Source: Deltaproteobacteria bacterium (GTDB lineage: Bacteria; Myxococcota; UBA727; VGSZ01). From it: 64,000 bases of DNA. Where the stretch lies: contig JACOUT010000007.1 of the NCBI GenBank assembly GCA_016177705.1, positions 64,674-128,673 of the forward strand. Direction: 5' to 3'. The translations under genes were made by a program, and so were the position numbers. The notes below the pieces were generated by a model. It was not told the DNA's origin, made no database searches, and saw only the letters and a list, made by a program, of their open reading frames with translations. Each line of letters starts with the position of its first letter. Position 1 is the first letter of the stretch. Positions 47,642-55,808 of this stretch are shown here, in pieces.

Positions 47642-47798
47642 AGAGCTGATCCGGTTGCAGCGCCGTCGCGAGCGTGAGCGGGTGGGGCGAGGGCAAGGAG
47701 CCGCGCAGGCGCGTGGCCGTAGCCACGTGCCGAGCACGCGACGCCGCCATCGCCCCACCGGCTCGCGCGTAGCAGGCGATGTAACCGGTTCAGCTCTC
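47641..47798. repeat. 158-bp element with long imperfect inverted arms and an inner hairpin
   Basis: Left arm about 47641-47690 and right arm about 47749-47798 pair over about 50 bp with scattered mismatches and one 1-base shift; perfect blocks include gagagctga, ccggtt and ggtggggcga (47681-47690 with 47750-47759). In the loop a second stem cgtggc/gccacg (47712-47717, 47722-47727) can form. It fills most of the gap between two plus-strand genes. It may be a terminator/attenuator RNA, a REP/MITE-like mobile repeat or a structured RNA; no T-run is visible. Confidence 0.72.
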
Positions 47799-47870
47799 TT
47801 GCACGCGATCGGTCGATCGGCCGAAGCCCGATCCTCTTGCGCGCGACGATCCTTCACCTAGCGTCGTGTC

Positions 47871-48359
47871 GTGCACCTCGCTCCGCATCTCCCTCGTTGT
47901 CTGCCTGCGCTGCTGCTCGCGTGCGCGGTGGCCCTGCCGGCGGTTGCGGTCGGCGTGCGCCCCAAGCTCGAGGTCGCCGTGCTGGAGGCGCGCACGCACG
48001 TCGACGGGCAGTGGTTCGGCGAGAACGCCTACCACTTCCGCGTCGCGGGCCTGCGGCCGCACGGGCTCGATGGGCACACCATCACCTGGACGATCTCGGT
48101 CAAGCGCAAGGGCGCCAAGTGGAGCACCGCCAAGGCGTGGGTGATGGGCAAGCAGAAGGTCGAGCAGGGCATCGTCTCGGACATGGCGTTCGCGCTGCTC
48201 TACCGCTCGTTGGCCAAGGCCAAGCTCCGTCCCGGTGACCACGTCGCCGCCATGGTGGCGACCAACGACGACGGTCGTGAGGTCTTTCGCGGCGAGGTCG
48301 CCTTCGATCTGCCCCGCGACGGGCGCCACGCCTTCCGCCCCGACGAGCTGCTGCGCTGA
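47871..48359 (+). CDS. Secreted protein of unknown function
   Basis: 162 residues from GTG at 47871. Signal peptide (about 1-27, ending in AVAVG) and a mature domain of mixed beta strands with no Cys and no recognised motif (FRVAGLRPHGLDGHTITWTI; VFRGEVAFDLP). Lies downstream of the long hairpin element and converges on a lipoprotein gene. Confidence 0.68.
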   Translation: MHLAPHLPRCLPALLLACAVALPAVAVGVRPKLEVAVLEARTHVDGQWFGENAYHFRVAGLRPHGLDGHTITWTISVKRKGAKWSTAKAWVMGKQKVEQGIVSDMAFALLYRSLAKAKLRPGDHVAAMVATNDDGREVFRGEVAFDLPRDGRHAFRPDELLR

Positions 48360-48389
48360 CGCCACCGGCGCACGGCCGAGGCAGCTGCG

Positions 48390-49307
48390 CTACCGGCGCA
48401 GGCCGAGCCAGCCGAGGCACGGCACGGCGGCCGAACCGCGTGCCTCGATGCGCGCGCCGTCGGCGCTGACGACTGCGTCGCCGAGCGAGCGCCAGGCGGC
48501 CTTCTCGACCAGCGTGCCGTCGCCGAGCGTGCACGCGAGACCGCCTTGCACGAACAGCTCGATGCGCGCGCCCGGTTCGAGCGCGAGCGTGTTGTCGAGC
48601 GCGAGCGGAAAGCCGGCACCCGCGACGTCACCCTCGGGGGAGAACGCGACCAGCAGGTCGAACGCGGGTGCAGCGGCGGCCATGCAGGCGGGCACCTGCT
48701 CGGGCGCGAGCACGGCAGCGGCAAGGCGCTGGTAGGCCTCGGCACCGATGGCCGCGGGCGTGACCTCGAGCGCCAGCCCGTCGAACGCGACCGTGCGGGC
48801 GCCGGCCTCATCATCGAGCGGCGGCAGCTCGCTCGGCGCCGCCGCCTCGAGCAGCAGGTAGGGGTCGGTCACCGTGACGCTCGCGTCGTCGATCGCCAGC
48901 TCCACCGCGCAGTAGAGCGCGGGACGGCGCGACTGCGGCAACAGTACGCGGGCGGTGGCGCTGACCATGCAGCGCGCGGCCTCGGCGACGTCGATCAGCA
49001 CGTCGCCCGCGGCGTCGGCGCGGCCGGGCTCCAAGCACAGCATGCGTCCGTCGTTGGTCCAGATGCAGAGCTGCACGCGAGCGTCCGGCAGGCCAGCGCC
49101 GTGCTCGTCGACGACGCGCGCGCGCACCGACGCCGTGTAGGGCACGTGCGTGGGACAGCCAGAGTCACGATCGGGCCCGCGGTCGCCGTCGTCCTCGAGC
49201 TGTGGCGACGGCGGTACCGAGGTGTCGTCGTGCACGCCCTGCTGCGCTGCCGGGCATGCCGTCAGCGCGATCGTATGTAACAGCATGGTGGCGCACCGGG
49301 CCGTCAC
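48390..49307 (-). CDS. Lipoprotein with carboxypeptidase-regulatory-like domain
   Basis: 305 residues from GTG at 49307, which gives a positive n-region then a lipobox (MLLHTIALTAC); starts at 49352 and 49286 are possible. The mature part has an acidic linker, a beta domain with ASVRARVVDEHGAGLPDARV (a CarboxypepD_reg-like strand pattern) and a second mixed domain with several Cys. No catalytic motif. The upstream redoxin gene ends 28 bases before it on the same strand, so they are probably co-transcribed. Confidence 0.68.
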   Translation of the reverse strand: MTARCATMLLHTIALTACPAAQQGVHDDTSVPPSPQLEDDGDRGPDRDSGCPTHVPYTASVRARVVDEHGAGLPDARVQLCIWTNDGRMLCLEPGRADAAGDVLIDVAEAARCMVSATARVLLPQSRRPALYCAVELAIDDASVTVTDPYLLLEAAAPSELPPLDDEAGARTVAFDGLALEVTPAAIGAEAYQRLAAAVLAPEQVPACMAAAAPAFDLLVAFSPEGDVAGAGFPLALDNTLALEPGARIELFVQGGLACTLGDGTLVEKAAWRSLGDAVVSADGARIEARGSAAVPCLGWLGLRR

Positions 49308-49335
49308 CAGCGCGCGCCGGTGCTCACCCGCTCGG

Positions 49336-50130
49336 TCACAAGCCGCCATCATCGATGCCCTCGACGATGCTGACGTAGTCGAGCACGCTGTAGGACTCCT
49401 CCTGGTTCGCCACCACGGTCATGCCGCCCTTCTCGACGACGAAGCCGCCGGGGACGGCGCTCCAGATGGCGGCGTCGTAGATCAGCCCCGGGTGGTCGCT
49501 GCCGCCGTCGCCCACGCGGATGCCCACCTCCTCGCCGATGTAGCCGCTAACGTATTGGTGCGCGCGCGCGTTGGTCGGCGCCTGATACGACGAGGTCTCG
49601 AGGTCGAGGAAGACGAGCAGGCCACCGGCCGCCTCGATGGCGTCTGCCTGCGCCGCGATGTCTTGCAGGTAGATGGGGCAGTTGCCGCACCACTCGGCGG
49701 TGAGGATGAAGACGAGGGCGCGGTGCGCCGCGTCGTCGCAGTGGAACTGCTGCAGGTCGAAGGAGAAGGTGCTGCCGTCGGGCCGGCGCGCGTCGGCCCA
49801 CACGAGCCGCGGCATCACCGACCCAACGCCATTCAGCGCGCCGGCCTGCGGGTAGCTGCACGTCGGCGGCGGATCGACCGGATCTGCCGGGTCGCCCGGA
49901 TCGTCGGGGTCGCCCGGATCGTCGGGCGGATCGCCGGGATCGACGGGCTCGTCGTCGTCATCGGGGTCCGAGGGATCGTCGGGCGGTGGCGGGTCGTCCG
50001 GCGCGGCCGGCGGGTCGTCGTCGCTCTCGGAGCGCGCGCTCTCGTCGGCGGCGCGGCGCGCGTCGTTGAGCAGCACATCGTTGCTGCAGGCGGAACACAC
50101 GAGCACGAGCGGCAGCGCGATGTTCTTCAT
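49336..50130 (-). CDS. Thioredoxin-fold lipoprotein with Asp/Pro-rich linker
   Basis: 264 residues from ATG at 50130. Lipoprotein signal (MKNIALPLVLVCSAC), an Asp/Pro/Glu linker of about 65 residues, then a thioredoxin-like domain with FILTAEWCGNCPIYLQDI (CxxC about 147-150). It is a membrane-tethered periplasmic redoxin of the TlpA/redoxin type; the active-site pair GN differs from the usual GP. Divergent from two further redoxin genes across 174 bases. Confidence 0.85.
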   Translation of the reverse strand: MKNIALPLVLVCSACSNDVLLNDARRAADESARSESDDDPPAAPDDPPPPDDPSDPDDDDEPVDPGDPPDDPGDPDDPGDPADPVDPPPTCSYPQAGALNGVGSVMPRLVWADARRPDGSTFSFDLQQFHCDDAAHRALVFILTAEWCGNCPIYLQDIAAQADAIEAAGGLLVFLDLETSSYQAPTNARAHQYVSGYIGEEVGIRVGDGGSDHPGLIYDAAIWSAVPGGFVVEKGGMTVVANQEESYSVLDYVSIVEGIDDGGL

Positions 50131-50186
50131 GGACGCACAGGTCGCGCACCATGCGCGCCGCGTGAATCGGGCGGCGCGTCTCGGTC

Positions 50187-50246
50187 GGTTGCTCATCGGC
50201 CAATCGCCCATCGGCCGGTCGCTCGTCGGCCGATCGCTCGTGGGTC
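50187..50246. repeat. Four imperfect 15-bp direct repeats between divergent redoxin genes
   Basis: Units ggttgctcatcggcc, aatcgcccatcggcc, ggtcgctcgtcggcc and gatcgctcgtgggtc at 50187, 50202, 50217 and 50232. They lie in the 174-base region between the divergent redoxin genes 49336-50130 and 50305-50868 and could be multiple sites for one regulator controlling both. Confidence 0.65.
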
Positions 50247-50304
50247 GACAGGACGAGGACGATCGGCGCACGCCGCGCGCACCGCAGCCTGCTACCTCGA
50301 CGAC

Positions 50305-50868
50305 ATGCTGCACCACGCTCCGTTGCTGCTGCCGTTCGCCCTGTTCATCGGCTGCGCGACCGAGGGGCCGCGCGACGTCGTCGACGTGCCGCGCGACCGC
50401 TACCCCGCCGGCCCCTTTGGCACCGCCGAGGGCGACGTCGTCCGCAATCACGTGTTCACGCAGCCGGATGGTGCGTCGCTCGCACTTCAGGAGGTTCGCG
50501 CCGATGTCGACGCGCAGTTGCTGCTGTTGGTCACGGCGGCCGAGTGGTGCACGGCCTGCATCGAGGAGCAGCCCGAGCTGCAGCAGCTTCACCAGCGGCA
50601 CGGTGCTGGCGGCCTGCGCATCGTGGTCGGCGTCTTCGAGGACGCGGAGTTCACACCTGCCACCGCGGCGGATGCGGCCCAGTGGCAACGTGATCACGGG
50701 CTGAGCTTTCCGGTGGTCGCCGACCCGCAGTTCGAGCTGCGCGACTACTACGACGCCGCGCTGTCGCCGATGAACATGGTGGTCCGCCTCGGGCCCATGA
50801 CCATCGAGCGCGTCACCACCGGCCGCGATCCGTTGCTGCTCGAGAGCCTGATCGAGGCGCTGCTGTGA
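50305..50868 (+). CDS. Thioredoxin-fold lipoprotein (TlpA-like)
   Basis: 187 residues from ATG at 50305. Lipobox FIGC at 17, then a redoxin domain with TAAEWCTACIEEQPELQQL, CxxC at 82-85 with unusual TA between the Cys. WQRDHGLSFPVVADPQFELRDYY is typical of the TlpA/ResA/AhpC-like fold. Coupled by GTGA to the next redoxin, which is coupled to a barrel gene, so all three are one operon. A thiol reductant or disulfide isomerase for surface proteins is likely. Confidence 0.87.
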   Translation: MLHHAPLLLPFALFIGCATEGPRDVVDVPRDRYPAGPFGTAEGDVVRNHVFTQPDGASLALQEVRADVDAQLLLLVTAAEWCTACIEEQPELQQLHQRHGAGGLRIVVGVFEDAEFTPATAADAAQWQRDHGLSFPVVADPQFELRDYYDAALSPMNMVVRLGPMTIERVTTGRDPLLLESLIEALL

Positions 50869-51356
50869 TCGCCTGCGTGCTCGCGCTCGCGCTGGCAGCG
50901 TCGGCGCCTGCCACCGCCGCGCCTCGCCCGGCGGCCGCCGGCTTCTCCGCGCGCGATCTGCAGGGTCGGCGTGTGCGCCTCGAGGAGCTGCGCGGGCGCG
51001 TCGTGGTGCTGGCGTTCTGGGCGAGCTGGTGTGCGCCGTGCTTGGCGGAGCTGCACGCGCTCGACCTGCTGCAACGGCGCCACGACGCCGACGGCTTGAC
51101 GGTGCTCGCGGTCGCCGGCGACGGACCCGAGACGGCGACCCGGGTGAGCGCGCTCGCGCGGCAGCGCGGCTGGCGCATGACGGTGATGCACGACATCGAG
51201 CGACGGCTGTTCGGCACCTTCAACCCGTCGGGCGAGACGCCGTGGCTCGTGGTCATCGATCGACGTGGTCACGTGGCGGCGACGCACGCGGGCTACTCCC
51301 CCGGCGATGAGCGCGTCCTGGCAGCGCAGCTGGCGGCGCTGCTCGGTGAGCCGTGA
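50865..51356 (+). CDS. Periplasmic thioredoxin-fold protein (TlpA/ResA-like)
   Basis: 163 residues from GTG at 50865. A short signal peptide (about 1-20), then GRVVVLAFWASWCAPCLAEL with CAPC at 56-59, the standard TlpA/ResA active site, and the conserved TPWLVVIDRRGHVA cis-Pro region. Overlaps both neighbours by GTGA. It should be the strongest reductase of the trio because of the classic site. Confidence 0.9.
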   Translation: MIACVLALALAASAPATAAPRPAAAGFSARDLQGRRVRLEELRGRVVVLAFWASWCAPCLAELHALDLLQRRHDADGLTVLAVAGDGPETATRVSALARQRGWRMTVMHDIERRLFGTFNPSGETPWLVVIDRRGHVAATHAGYSPGDERVLAAQLAALLGEP

Positions 51357-52846
51357 AGCTGCTCGCCGCCGTTGCCGCGGCAGCGCTGGCAGCCGGTGGC
51401 GCCGCCGCGCAAAACGCGAGCGGCACGACGACGACGCGCGTGCAGGCGCGCGCCGACAACGGCAACGACGACCCGACCGACGACGACCTGTTGCTCGCCG
51501 AGCAGCGCGCCGAGGCGAGCGTGGCCGCCGGCGACGTGCGCGCGGCGGCGCGCGTCGACGGCGAGCTGGTGCTCGGCGCTGCCGACGGCGACGAGCGCTC
51601 CGGCCTGGCGCTCGAGCGCCTGACGCTCGAGTGGGACGTCGGCGAGCTGGCGCTGACGGCCGGCGACTTCGCCGCGCAGCTCGGCCGCGGGCTGGCGCTG
51701 TCGGTGCGCCCGGCGCCGGAGATCGGCGTCGATCACGTCGTGCGCGGCGGCCGCGTCGGCTGGCAGGGTGAACGCCTCGACGTCTCGGCGCTCCTCGGCG
51801 TGGTCAACGCGGCGGGCCTCGACCCGCTGGTGCTGCGGCGCATCGAGGATTCGGGGGACCTGGTGGCGGGCGTCGCGGCCGGCGCGCTGCCCATCGACGG
51901 CGTCGGCGTCACGGTGCTCGGCTCCCTGGTGGTGCCTGGCGAAAGGGTGCTCGACGAGGTGGTCGACTGGACCGGCACCGGCGGGGTCGCGCTCGACGTG
52001 CAGGATTGCACCGGCGCGGCGCGCGCCGGCCTCGAGGTCGACGTGCAGCAGCGCACGCTCGCCGGCGTGCCGACGACCGGCGCGGCGGCGGTGGGCGACG
52101 TCGGTCTGCGCATCGCCGACGCGGACGTCGCGATCGAAGGGCTCTACCTCGCGTCGTTCGAGGTCAAGGGCAGCAGGAACACGGCCACCGGCTTGCGCTT
52201 CAGCTACAGCCAGCCGCCGACGCTCGAGTTGCTGGCACAGGAGGGCGTCAGCGATCGCGATGTCGTCGGCGCACGCACCCGCGTGGAGCTGCCGGTGCTC
52301 GACGGCCTGCGGGCGCGCGCCGACGGCGTGGTGCGAGTGGCCGAGCCGCGTGCGCCGCTGGCCATGGCGACAGCGCACGGCGCCCTTGGCCTCGAGCTCG
52401 CTCGCGGCCCGCACCGCTGGGCGTCGCGCCTCGGCGTGCGCACCGAGCGGCTCGGCCTCGACAAGCTCGCCGAGCTGCGAGACCTCGCGCACCTCGACGG
52501 CGATGCGCTCGTCGACCTCGGGCGCGGCTTCGCGCTACACGCCGTCACCTCGCTCGAGCTGTGGCGCACGCCGGCGCGCCCGTACCTACGCGGCACCTCC
52601 AGCCTCGCGCTCGAGCTGCGCGACCGCCTCTCGATCGCGATCGAGTCAGGAGTCGACAGCCAGGACCCCTCGCCCGGCGTGCGCCACACCTTTCTGGCGG
52701 CGAGCGCCTTGGTGCACCTGACGCCCAAGGCCACGCTGCGCGCGATCGCTGGCAGCCAGCGCGGCGGCATCGCGTGCCTTGGCGGCGTCTGTCGGCGTGT
52801 GCCGCCATTCGCGGGCGCGAAGGCGGAGCTGCAACTCCGTTTCTGA
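51353..52846 (+). CDS. Outer-membrane beta-barrel protein, probably DUF6029-like
   Basis: 497 residues from GTG at 51353. Signal (MKLLAAVAAAALAAGGAAAQ), then about 470 residues of regularly alternating strands (LTAGDFAAQLGRGLALSVR, AIEGLYLASFEVKG) ending in Phe (ELQLRF), as in integral outer-membrane barrels. The frequent Gly, Asp and Val in strand-turn patterns fits a barrel of 16 or more strands. Co-operon with two TlpA-like proteins, an arrangement I would guess serves thiol-dependent surface chemistry or copper/haem-related export. Confidence 0.78.
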   Translation: MKLLAAVAAAALAAGGAAAQNASGTTTTRVQARADNGNDDPTDDDLLLAEQRAEASVAAGDVRAAARVDGELVLGAADGDERSGLALERLTLEWDVGELALTAGDFAAQLGRGLALSVRPAPEIGVDHVVRGGRVGWQGERLDVSALLGVVNAAGLDPLVLRRIEDSGDLVAGVAAGALPIDGVGVTVLGSLVVPGERVLDEVVDWTGTGGVALDVQDCTGAARAGLEVDVQQRTLAGVPTTGAAAVGDVGLRIADADVAIEGLYLASFEVKGSRNTATGLRFSYSQPPTLELLAQEGVSDRDVVGARTRVELPVLDGLRARADGVVRVAEPRAPLAMATAHGALGLELARGPHRWASRLGVRTERLGLDKLAELRDLAHLDGDALVDLGRGFALHAVTSLELWRTPARPYLRGTSSLALELRDRLSIAIESGVDSQDPSPGVRHTFLAASALVHLTPKATLRAIAGSQRGGIACLGGVCRRVPPFAGAKAELQLRF

Positions 52847-52870
52847 ACATGAATGCCGGCGCGACCGTGC

Positions 52871-53698
52871 TCAGGGGCTCGGCGCGTCGCTGGCGGGCTG
52901 TTCGGCCTCTGGCGCGGCAGCCGGCGGCGCCAGCGGATCGAGCGCTTCGCCTTGCGCGTCGAGGAACAACACGGTCATGTCGAGCGAGACAAGAATCGCT
53001 TCAACCCGCAGCGCGGTCTTGGCCGGGTCCTCGAAGGCGGCGGGCGTCGCCGTACACAAGAGCGCCTTGCCGTGCACCTCGACCGCGCTGCACAGATTGC
53101 CCATGGCGCGGCGGTGGCGTTGGACGTCGACCTCGGGCGGGCTCCGGACCGCGTTCACCAGCAGCATGCCAACGAGCGCGACGGCGCTGACCCGCGCCGC
53201 AGCGACCGCGAGGCGCCGCCAGGGGAGCTCGGGTCGCGGTGTGGTGGTAGCGGTCTTCTGCCGCGTAAGCGCGGGCGCTGCCGCGGGCGGCGGGGCCGGC
53301 GGCTGTAGTTGCAGCATCGCCACCGGCGCGCGGCCGACGAAGGTGCCGCTGCTGCCGCCGAGACTGCGCATGCGATCGACGTAGACCGCGCGCTCGCTCG
53401 CGGTCAGGATCTCGAGCTCGGGAGGAAGATCGATGGCGATGCCCCAGCGCCCGCCGCGCGAGGAGAAGAACAACAGCGTCTCGCGCGCATGCTGGTCCGG
53501 CGTCCCCACTTCGGCGAAGTACTTCCACAGCGGCGACAGGTTGAGCGCCTTCCACGGTAGCGCCGCTACGGCGGGCGCCATGCGAACCTTCACCTCGGCG
53601 ACGTCGACCGTGTCCCACAGGCCGCGGTTGGACACGATGCAGTGCACCAGCGCGTTCCACACCTCGCGGTGCAGCTCTTCCGACGATTGGCCGGTCAT
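52871..53698 (-). CDS. Single-span membrane protein upstream-coupled to a pilin
   Basis: 275 residues from ATG at 53698, overlapping the pilin stop (ATGA). A soluble N-terminal half (to about 125) with a compact mixed fold, a Pro/Ala/Thr linker, a membrane span (about 160-185), and a C-terminal domain of about 80 residues. No family recognised. Coupled translation suggests it acts with the pilin, perhaps in its anchoring or display. Confidence 0.7.
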   Translation of the reverse strand: MTGQSSEELHREVWNALVHCIVSNRGLWDTVDVAEVKVRMAPAVAALPWKALNLSPLWKYFAEVGTPDQHARETLLFFSSRGGRWGIAIDLPPELEILTASERAVYVDRMRSLGGSSGTFVGRAPVAMLQLQPPAPPPAAAPALTRQKTATTTPRPELPWRRLAVAAARVSAVALVGMLLVNAVRSPPEVDVQRHRRAMGNLCSAVEVHGKALLCTATPAAFEDPAKTALRVEAILVSLDMTVLFLDAQGEALDPLAPPAAAPEAEQPASDAPSP

Positions 53699-54105
53699 GG
53701 CGCGCTCCGGCAAATCTTTGCGACATCGTTGATGGCGCCGGTCTGGTCCGCCTGCCACACGGAGCCGGCCGCCCTGGTCCCTGCGATGCCCACCGCGCTG
53801 GCGGTCCACTTCTTTGCGCCGCCCGTGCCGGTCACCTTGTAGGTGGGTGTGCCCGTGACCGTGGGGACGATGCACGGCGTCGCGCCGGCCTTCGGCTTTG
53901 GACAGCTCGCCTTGACCTCCGCGAACATGCCGTTCTTCGCCCAGGACTCTGCTTGCTGGGTCGCGACGCCGCGAAGGATGGCCTTGGCCTCGGTCTCGGC
54001 CGCCCTGCAGGAGTTGGAGCCTAGGGATGGCAACGCGAGCGCCACCAAGACGCCGACGATCGCGAGCACGACCATGAACTCGAGCAGGCTGAAGCCACGG
54101 CGCAT
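53695..54105 (-). CDS. Type IV pilin / pseudopilin
   Basis: 136 residues from ATG at 54105, with GGAGGT 7 bases upstream. The start gives MRRGFSLLEFMVVLAIVGVLVALALPSL: a short leader ending in Gly, then Phe at +1 and Glu at +5, the prepilin peptidase signature, and the hydrophobic assembly helix. Two later Cys (ASCPKPKAGATPC and KICR) could form the C-terminal disulfide of PilA-type pilins. No other pil genes are visible, so assembly must use machinery elsewhere. Confidence 0.92.
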   Translation of the reverse strand: MRRGFSLLEFMVVLAIVGVLVALALPSLGSNSCRAAETEAKAILRGVATQQAESWAKNGMFAEVKASCPKPKAGATPCIVPTVTGTPTYKVTGTGGAKKWTASAVGIAGTRAAGSVWQADQTGAINDVAKICRSAP

Positions 54106-54148
54106 AAGCGGCACCTCCGCCCGGGCCATCGACCGGATCCGGTGGATC

Positions 54149-54646
54149 TTAAGCCCGCCGCCGCACCGCCAGCAGGATCGCGAGCAGTCCGAAGGGAGTC
54201 GCGGCACCGGCGCCGAACGCGGAGCAGCCGTCGTCGCCGATGTCATCGATGTCGGTGCCGTCGCAGTCGGCGGGCGACGCCTCGCCGCTCTCGCAGCCGA
54301 CGTCGGGCGTGGTCGAGATGTCCGCCTCGTCGCTCGGTGAGCTCAGCGCGGTGGTGCGCGGCGGCTCTTCTCCGCGCCGCCAATGACCGCAAGGGTCGCC
54401 CAGCTCCTGACCGTTGATCTGTCCGTCGCCGTCGGCGTCCTGGCAGAAGAGCCGGGACCAGGACACGCCGTTGACCTGCACCTCCTTGGACTGGGCGCCG
54501 AAGGAGGTGAGCCCGCCACCGCCATGGCACAGGTCGCAGCCACCGGCCGCTTCGGCGTTCGGGATGTGGTTGTTGAAGCTCGGCCAAGCGATCGCCGGGG
54601 CGGTCGTGACCAGGGTGGCGACGAAGGCGAGGGGACCAATGCGCAT
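54149..54646 (-). CDS. Temptin-like secreted protein with a MYXO-CTERM-like tail
   Basis: 165 residues from ATG at 54646, with AGGAG 5 bases upstream. Signal peptide, then WPSFNNHIPNAEA, CDLCHGG, WSRLFCQDADGDGQINGQELGDPCGHW: the temptin pattern of Cys residues around a DxDGDGxxNGxELGDP calcium loop, known from a mollusc pheromone-complex protein. The C-terminus GCSAFGAGAATPFGLLAILLAVRRR is a Cys/hydrophobic/Arg sorting tail, so it is surface-anchored. The CDLCH is also a haem-type motif but is explained better by the temptin disulfides. Confidence 0.8.
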   Translation of the reverse strand: MRIGPLAFVATLVTTAPAIAWPSFNNHIPNAEAAGGCDLCHGGGGLTSFGAQSKEVQVNGVSWSRLFCQDADGDGQINGQELGDPCGHWRRGEEPPRTTALSSPSDEADISTTPDVGCESGEASPADCDGTDIDDIGDDGCSAFGAGAATPFGLLAILLAVRRRA

Positions 54647-54713
54647 GAGTGCTCCTGCCGCGATGTTAGCGCGCCTCCCTCGCTGTGGTGTGGCGCGCGC
54701 TATGCTGCGTCGG

Positions 54714-55808
54714 ATGAAGTGGCGCACACGGCGCTCCTCGAGGGTAGGGCGCGCAGCGGTCGGCCGCGCGCTCGTGCACTTGCTGTTGGCGATGCTGGCG
54801 CTTTCCTGCGGGCGCGCGCACCTCTTCTACGACGCCCGTGAGCTGCGCCATCAGCCGTTGCCGCCGGCGCGCGACCGAGCGCTCAGCGCCGAGCTGGCCC
54901 CGCGGCTCGCCGGACGCGCCCTCGTCTGGATCGACGCCGATGGCAAGGAGCACGCGATCGCACCCGACGAGGCGGGGCTGCGCAAGCTCGGCCTGCCGGA
55001 GCGCGGTGCGCTGTGGCTCGCCCTTGCAGGCGGCGAGCGCGGCGGAGAAACCGACGTGCGTGTGCGTGTCGCGGGCAAGGGCTCGGTGCCCGTGACGGTG
55101 CTGCAGGGGATCGATGGCGACGTGCGCGTCATCTCGCCGCCACGCGGTGGAAGGGACCAGGACGACAAAGCGCTGAGCGAGGAGGGCATCCGCGATCGTT
55201 TCAAGCTACGCGGCCGCCTGCCGGGCACGTGGCACGAGACCGAGCGGCGCGCACTCACCGAGTCGCTCGAGCTGCTCGCGCCCGCCGAGCTCGAGCTGGT
55301 GCGTCGCATCGTGTGGGATCGCGAGGGGCGCGCACGCAACGGCGACGAGAGCCGCGCCGCACTCTATGAGATGAAGGGCTGCCGCGCCGTCATCTACCTC
55401 TACTCCTCGGGCGTGCGCGCCGACCGCTTCCGCTTCGTCGGCGATCCGGCAGCGCCGAGGAGCGCCGTGGTGCACGCCATCGTCCACGAGATCGGGCACG
55501 CGTTCGAGCAGGCCGCGGCGCGCCGCGCCTACTGCGCCGCCGAGAAGGCGGGTGGGCGCGCGGGCGCGCTCATCGCCGAGGGCAACCGCTTGTCCGATCG
55601 CAGCCCAGTGGTGGAGGCGTACCTCGGTGCGCTCGCGGGGCTGCCGGCGCCGACCGACTACGGCAACGCCTCGAGCCACGAGTCGTTCGCCGAGTCCTAT
55701 GCGCTGTTCCACGTCGACCCGGCCGCGCTGCTGCGCACCCGGCCGGCGGTGCACGCGTGGTTCGCGAGCGGCGGCCACCTGCGCGCGCTCGGCGCGCTCG
55801 AGGACTGA
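54714..55808 (+). CDS. HExxH-containing lipoprotein (putative zinc metallopeptidase)
   Basis: 364 residues from ATG at 54714 (54702 is also in frame). Lipoprotein signal with Arg-rich n-region and LLAMLALSC. The central part is mixed; VVHAIVHEIGHAFEQ at residues about 252-266 contains HEIGH, and SHESFAESYALFHVD about 60 residues later offers a third Glu ligand, as in Glu-zincins. CGRAHLFYDA and CRAVIYLYS may be linked. The family is not recognised. Its stop directly abuts the convergent stop of the 231-residue orphan. Confidence 0.75.
   Translation: MKWRTRRSSRVGRAAVGRALVHLLLAMLALSCGRAHLFYDARELRHQPLPPARDRALSAELAPRLAGRALVWIDADGKEHAIAPDEAGLRKLGLPERGALWLALAGGERGGETDVRVRVAGKGSVPVTVLQGIDGDVRVISPPRGGRDQDDKALSEEGIRDRFKLRGRLPGTWHETERRALTESLELLAPAELELVRRIVWDREGRARNGDESRAALYEMKGCRAVIYLYSSGVRADRFRFVGDPAAPRSAVVHAIVHEIGHAFEQAAARRAYCAAEKAGGRAGALIAEGNRLSDRSPVVEAYLGALAGLPAPTDYGNASSHESFAESYALFHVDPAALLRTRPAVHAWFASGGHLRALGALED

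Noticed and set aside
54149..54646. CDLCH in the temptin-like protein as a cytochrome c haem site
   Set aside because: Only one such motif, and the surrounding WSxxLC...DGDGxxNGxELGDPC order fits the temptin disulfides better.
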